Below are positions 59,550 to 62,953 of a DNA stretch of 62,953 nt, piece by piece; the first letter of the stretch is position 1, and each line of letters opens with the position of its first letter. Below the pieces are notes generated by a model that was not told where the DNA came from, made no database searches, and saw only the letters and a list, made by a program, of their open reading frames with translations. The stretch comes from Mucilaginibacter sp. (GTDB taxonomy: Bacteria; Bacteroidota; Bacteroidia; Sphingobacteriales; Sphingobacteriaceae), in the NCBI GenBank assembly GCA_028287895.1, contig JAQBOV010000093.1, forward strand, positions 1-62,953, given 5' to 3'. The position numbers and the translations under genes were made by a program.

Positions 59550-60587
59550 TCAAAAACCTCTCTGTGTTGTCGCTATCCAGTTATCCAGTTCCTTTACCAG
59601 CTTCTGGTTATCACTCATCCATTTGGCATCGGCATCCTTATTGGCGCTTAGGCTGATTAGCCGGGTAAACGCAGACATGTTGGACGACTGTGCCAATTGG
59701 TAAAAGTAATCGGCATAAAACGCCCAGAAAAAATCTTTGTCAGTTTTGTTAGCCGACTGCTCACCCGCGATACTGAATATCGTTTTTAACTCATATTCCA
59801 GTAAATCCATTCCGGCCAGTTTTTTTTGCTGACCCGATAGTACCACCATGGATATACTCATATTCAGTACGCTGCTCTCCTGGTTGTCTTTTGTTGAAAC
59901 CAGTACGGTGTTGTTGCCTTTACCATCTTTAAGTACACCACCCTGCAAAATATGCTGAATATTGCCAAGTGCCTCGGCCGAACGTGCCGTTTGCGGCTCT
60001 AACATCAAAAAGTTGCAAAAAGCCATTAATGCCGGCACCCGCTTATTCTGGTGAAAAGCCAACAAAGCATACATCCGCTGGCTACCGGCATGTTTGGGAT
60101 CAAGCTTGATCGCCTCAATAGCACCGGCTTCTGCCTCCCGATATTGCTTGTTTCTAAAATAAGTAATGCCTAAATTATAATACAGTCGCTGGTACTTCGG
60201 ATTTACCTTGATACCGGCTTTGTAAGCTTCAATGGCTTTTTCAGTTTGATGACCCTGATCATAAATACTCCCCAAAAGATCGTAGGAGGCAGCAGTTAAT
60301 GAGACGCTGCTGCTTCCTTTTATCGTTTTTTCAATATAGGGGATACCATCATTTCCCTTGCCCGAGGAAAATAGTGAAAAAGCCAATTCATAACTTGCCT
60401 GTACATTTTCAGAGTCAATTTTTAAGGCCTGGTTATATTTATCAATCGCCCCGGTATAGTTACCCTGGTCGTTAAGCTGCACACCTTCTTTGATCAGATC
60501 GGCAGCTGCAGGCTTATCCTGGGCAACAGCAGTAAATGAAAAGATTGCAAGTACGATACCGGGTATTGCTTTAGTAAAAAACTTCAC
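59550..60587 (-). CDS. Secreted tetratricopeptide repeat protein
   Basis: After a signal peptide (MKFFTKAIPGIVLAIFSFTAVA) come at least five TPR units: KEGVQLNDQGNYTGAIDKYN, IDSENVQASYELAFSLFSSG, LLGSIYDQGHQTEKAIEAYK, NPKYQRLYYNLGITYFRNKQ and EAIKLDPKHAGSQRMYALLA. The C-terminal half (about 190-345) is less regular. It is probably a scaffold in the periplasm; no enzyme motif is seen. Confidence 0.88.
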   Translation of the reverse strand: MKFFTKAIPGIVLAIFSFTAVAQDKPAAADLIKEGVQLNDQGNYTGAIDKYNQALKIDSENVQASYELAFSLFSSGKGNDGIPYIEKTIKGSSSVSLTAASYDLLGSIYDQGHQTEKAIEAYKAGIKVNPKYQRLYYNLGITYFRNKQYREAEAGAIEAIKLDPKHAGSQRMYALLAFHQNKRVPALMAFCNFLMLEPQTARSAEALGNIQHILQGGVLKDGKGNNTVLVSTKDNQESSVLNMSISMVVLSGQQKKLAGMDLLEYELKTIFSIAGEQSANKTDKDFFWAFYADYFYQLAQSSNMSAFTRLISLSANKDADAKWMSDNQKLVKELDNWIATTQRGF

Positions 60588-60701
60588 GAATTAAATATAT
60601 GTAAAGGTTATTAACTAAAAGAATAAAAATGTTTAAAACTTTAATTTCATGACAGTGTATAATTTACAACTTTCGCATGCGTTAAATCGTTTAGAATAAT
60701 T

Positions 60702-61925
60702 ATGAGATCAGTGCTAAAAAAACTCCTTGCAACTTCCGCTCCGCTTCTTTTATTAATAGCCTGTGGAAACAACAATAAAGCCAACCCGGCCAATGCCACC
60801 CCTGCTCCCATATCCTATAATAACCCCTTTCATCCTGCTGATCTTTTAAAATATGATCCCAAAAACGCAGATAAACGCATAAATGAGTTTTTTCACAAAC
60901 TACACCAAAAGAGCGGTTTCAACGGTGATATATTGGTAGCTAGGCATGGCAAGATACTTTATGAAAATGCATTGGGCTGGGCCGATCACCTGAAACGTGA
61001 CAGTCTGAAGATCAACTCGCAGTTTCAACTGGCATCCGTTACCAAAACCATGACGTCGACCGCCATTTTACAGTTGATGGAACGCGGCAAACTGAAGCTT
61101 GATCAAAATGTAAAAGATTTTTTCCCGAACTTCCCTTATGATGGCATTACCATCAAACTGTTGCTCACACATCGCTCAGGAATGATGAATTATGTATATT
61201 TTATTGATGATATTTATCGCAGCCAGCATTTAAACCAACGTAAAGGGCTTACCAATACAGAGGCGATGAATATGATAGCCCAATATAAACCCAATCCGTT
61301 TAACAAGCCCGACAAGCGCTTTTTATATAATAACTCCAACTTTATGGTGCTGGGTTCTATCATAGAAAAAGTAAGCGGCATGACCTATGCTGATTATATG
61401 AAAGAGAATGTTTTTAAGCCCGCCGGGATGACCCACACAGCCGTTTATTCTAAAGCAGTGTATGATAAAATACCTGTTGATGTAGTTGGCCACGACCGCA
61501 ACAGCTGGAAATATTCCGTTGCCCCCAATTTTCTGGACGGGCCGGTAGGTGATAAGGGTATCTATAGTACGGTAGGCGACCTTTATCTGTTTGATCAGGC
61601 ATTACGCGCCGGACTTTTAATTAAGCCTGCTACACAGGATTCTGCTTATACTCCCCGCAACCCTATGGTACGCGGACATTTTAACTATGGCTATGGCTGG
61701 AGGCTGTTTGAGGCTCCGGGTCAGAAAGTGGTTTATCATACTGGCTGGTGGCATGGTTTCAGGCATATTTTTGTGCGCGATTTAAAAAATGACGTAACAA
61801 TTGTATTGCTTGGCAATCTTGTTAATGGAAGCTTACTACATTTGGATGATCTTTTTAAGCTGGAAAATATGCCGGTTATACGCAAAGGAGCCTATAAAGG
61901 CAATGGCGATACGGCGGAAGATTAG
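60702..61925 (+). CDS. Serine hydrolase lipoprotein (class C beta-lactamase-like)
   Basis: A 407-residue lipoprotein (lipobox LIAC, Cys21). The penicillin-binding fold motifs are SVTK (Ser112, Lys115), YNN (in RFLYNNSNFMVL) and HTGW in place of KTG. The sequence suits the estB/D-aminopeptidase-like branch of class C beta-lactamase-like hydrolases, so it is unlikely to be a true antibiotic-resistance enzyme. Possible roles are D-amino-acid peptide or ester hydrolysis in the envelope. Confidence 0.92.
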   Translation: MRSVLKKLLATSAPLLLLIACGNNNKANPANATPAPISYNNPFHPADLLKYDPKNADKRINEFFHKLHQKSGFNGDILVARHGKILYENALGWADHLKRDSLKINSQFQLASVTKTMTSTAILQLMERGKLKLDQNVKDFFPNFPYDGITIKLLLTHRSGMMNYVYFIDDIYRSQHLNQRKGLTNTEAMNMIAQYKPNPFNKPDKRFLYNNSNFMVLGSIIEKVSGMTYADYMKENVFKPAGMTHTAVYSKAVYDKIPVDVVGHDRNSWKYSVAPNFLDGPVGDKGIYSTVGDLYLFDQALRAGLLIKPATQDSAYTPRNPMVRGHFNYGYGWRLFEAPGQKVVYHTGWWHGFRHIFVRDLKNDVTIVLLGNLVNGSLLHLDDLFKLENMPVIRKGAYKGNGDTAED

Positions 61926-61933
61926 TTCTTTGG

Positions 61934-62024
61934 TTGGAATGTCGAAAAGTTGTAAGCCTGAGCCAACTTTGTTCTAATTACCTTGTTGTTCAACATGACC
62001 AGGCTAAGTATTTTAACATTCCAA
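61934..62024. repeat. Inverted repeat between the hydrolase and YbaB genes
   Basis: TTGGAATGT (61934-61942) and ACATTCCAA (62016-62024) are exact reverse complements. The stretch has the word-like GTCGAAAAGTTG/CAACTTTACGAC wording of other gaps. Reading the YbaB gene from 61934 would run through this repeat, which supports the later start. Confidence 0.45.
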
Positions 62025-62047
62025 CTTTACGACAAAATAAAAACACC

Positions 62048-62353
62048 ATGTTCGATAAATTATTTGAAGCGCAGCAAAAAGCGGGCGAAGTAAAAAAACG
62101 CCTTGACGGGATCACTGTTTCGGGTACGGCAGAAGGCGGCAAAATCACCGTTACCGCCAATGGCAATAAGGTAATTCAGTCGATCAGTTTAGATGACGAC
62201 TTTTTAAAGGAAGCCGATAAAGAAGAACTTGAAGAGTTATTGATCGTTGCAATTAATAAAGCTTTAGTGCAAGCAGAAAATGTGAGCCAAAGTGAAATGG
62301 CCGCACTAACGAAAGACATGTTTGGTGGTTTGGGTGATATGCTTGGCAAGTAG
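62048..62353 (+). CDS. YbaB/EbfC nucleoid-associated protein
   Basis: A 101-residue DNA-binding protein. The start at 62048 (MFDKLFEAQQKAGEVKKRLDG) is chosen over the frame from 61934, which has intergenic-repeat sequence. The body contains the family motifs VTANGNKVIQSISLDDDFL and LLIVAINKAL. It is a dimer that binds DNA, but its physiological role is not firm. There is no dnaX or recR next to it here, unlike in many other bacteria. Confidence 0.94.
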   Translation: MFDKLFEAQQKAGEVKKRLDGITVSGTAEGGKITVTANGNKVIQSISLDDDFLKEADKEELEELLIVAINKALVQAENVSQSEMAALTKDMFGGLGDMLGK

Positions 62354-62426
62354 TCCTATTATCCTGTATGAATAAGTTTACCTGTTTTTAATTAACCATT
62401 CCGACAAATAATTAATATTATTTAAT

Positions 62427-62953
62427 ATGAAATTCACTTATTACGGCCATTCGGCTTTTGAACTTGAAACTGGTGGCAGGAAGCTGCTATTTGACCCTTT
62501 TATTAGCCCAAATGAACTGGCAAAACACATTGATGTAAACAGTCTGAAACCGGATTATATCCTGCTTTCACACGGGCATGGCGACCATATTGCCGATCTG
62601 TTCACCATCCAGAAAAACAGCGGCGCCAAAGTGATCTGCATTGCCGAAATAGCCGGCTGGCTTGTAGGTAAGGGCATAAAAGATGCCCACGGCATGAACA
62701 TAGGCGGGGGCTTTAACTTTGACTTTGGCCGTGTAAAAATGGTGAATGCTATTCACTCGAGCGGTTTGCCGGATGGCTCATACGGCGGCAATCCGGCTGG
62801 TTTTGTTATCTATGCAGAAGGAAAGAAAATATATTTTTCGGGCGATACGGCTTTAACCTATGATATGAAATTGCTGGCTGATGAAAACCTTCATTGGGCG
62901 ATTCTACCCATTGGTGATAATTATACTATGGGATCGGAAGATGCGATCAAAAC
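62427..62953 (+). CDS. UPF0173-type metal-dependent hydrolase, C-terminus cut by window end
   Basis: A metallo-beta-lactamase-fold protein: MKFTYYGHSAFELETGGRKL, metal site LLSHGHGDHIADL (HxHxDH), MVNAIHSSGLP and IYFSGDTALTYDM. The family (UlaG-like, UPF0173) has mostly unknown substrates. About 175 residues are seen; the usual total is about 225. It is 73 bases after YbaB on the same strand. Confidence 0.92.
   Translation, partial: MKFTYYGHSAFELETGGRKLLFDPFISPNELAKHIDVNSLKPDYILLSHGHGDHIADLFTIQKNSGAKVICIAEIAGWLVGKGIKDAHGMNIGGGFNFDFGRVKMVNAIHSSGLPDGSYGGNPAGFVIYAEGKKIYFSGDTALTYDMKLLADENLHWAILPIGDNYTMGSEDAIK

Noticed and set aside
60702..61925. Antibiotic-resistance beta-lactamase
   Set aside because: It is a lipoprotein with HTG in place of KTG and fits general class C-like serine hydrolases, not a resistance enzyme.
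1..62953. Prophage, integrase, insertion sequence or CRISPR array
   Set aside because: No transposase, integrase, phage structural gene or regularly spaced repeats were found.

Overview
The window looks like chromosomal DNA of a Sphingobacteriaceae-type Bacteroidota, closest in feel to Mucilaginibacter or Pedobacter. Evidence is the moderate-to-low G+C, the absence of Shine-Dalgarno sequences, repeated Bacteroidota -7 promoter elements (TAnnTTTG), the family set (7TMR-DISM kinase, DUF4407, DUF1080, DUF6624, DUF6358-like, TonB receptor with a carboxypeptidase-like N-terminal domain, ECF sigma gene with an autogenous-type promoter) and many secreted peptidases. The genus assignment is inference. 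I found no rRNA, tRNA, CRISPR array, prophage or complete insertion sequence, so this is mostly ordinary core and accessory chromosome. || Layout: 1-5.5 kb holds the N-terminus of an S9 peptidase, an ATP-dependent DNA ligase plus beta-CASP exonuclease pair, and a C-terminal processing protease. 5.6-11.2 kb is a cyanophycin locus: isoaspartyl peptidase and cyanophycinase on the minus strand, with cyanophycin synthetase divergent on the plus strand. 11.3-13.9 kb carries an AlkA-like glycosylase back to back with rarA, then a GNAT gene. 14.0-17.2 kb is a two-peptidase operon (M28, M61). || 17.4-24.9 kb is the most unusual stretch: two response-regulator genes, a receiver-histidine kinase, a 7TMR-DISM histidine kinase, a fusion of an E1/ThiF-like domain with a nitroreductase domain (MoeY/Rv1355c type), and an unrecognised protein with a weak acyltransferase look. 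25-28.7 kb has DUF4407, rhodanese, a small membrane protein, SPFH and DUF1080 genes. || 29-40.9 kb is a run of mostly peptide-metabolism genes (dipeptide epimerase, rhomboid, M14 carboxypeptidase, peptidase T), a thioredoxin-fold protein, an acyl-CoA dehydrogenase whose promoter carries a perfect palindrome, an XRE regulator followed by a structured non-coding stretch, and an esterase. 41.0-44.7 kb contains a nicotinamide riboside uptake and kinase pair and an ECF sigma / membrane protein / beta-solenoid operon. || 44.8-54.9 kb has an rRNA methyltransferase, EF-P, a Crp-type regulator with a small DUF1059 gene, exonuclease III, a cyclophilin, a small Cys/His protein ahead of a TonB receptor, hisS and a GNAT gene. 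55.1-62.9 kb has a tyrosine phosphatase, S1/P1 nuclease, fumC, a DUF6624 protein, a TPR protein, a serine hydrolase lipoprotein, YbaB and the start of a UPF0173 hydrolase. || Two themes link the parts. One is nitrogen and peptide turnover: cyanophycin storage and release plus at least eight peptidases. The other is gene expression: seven genes have the -7 element 3 to 5 bases before the start codon, implying leaderless or nearly leaderless mRNAs, and several start-site choices below rest on it.
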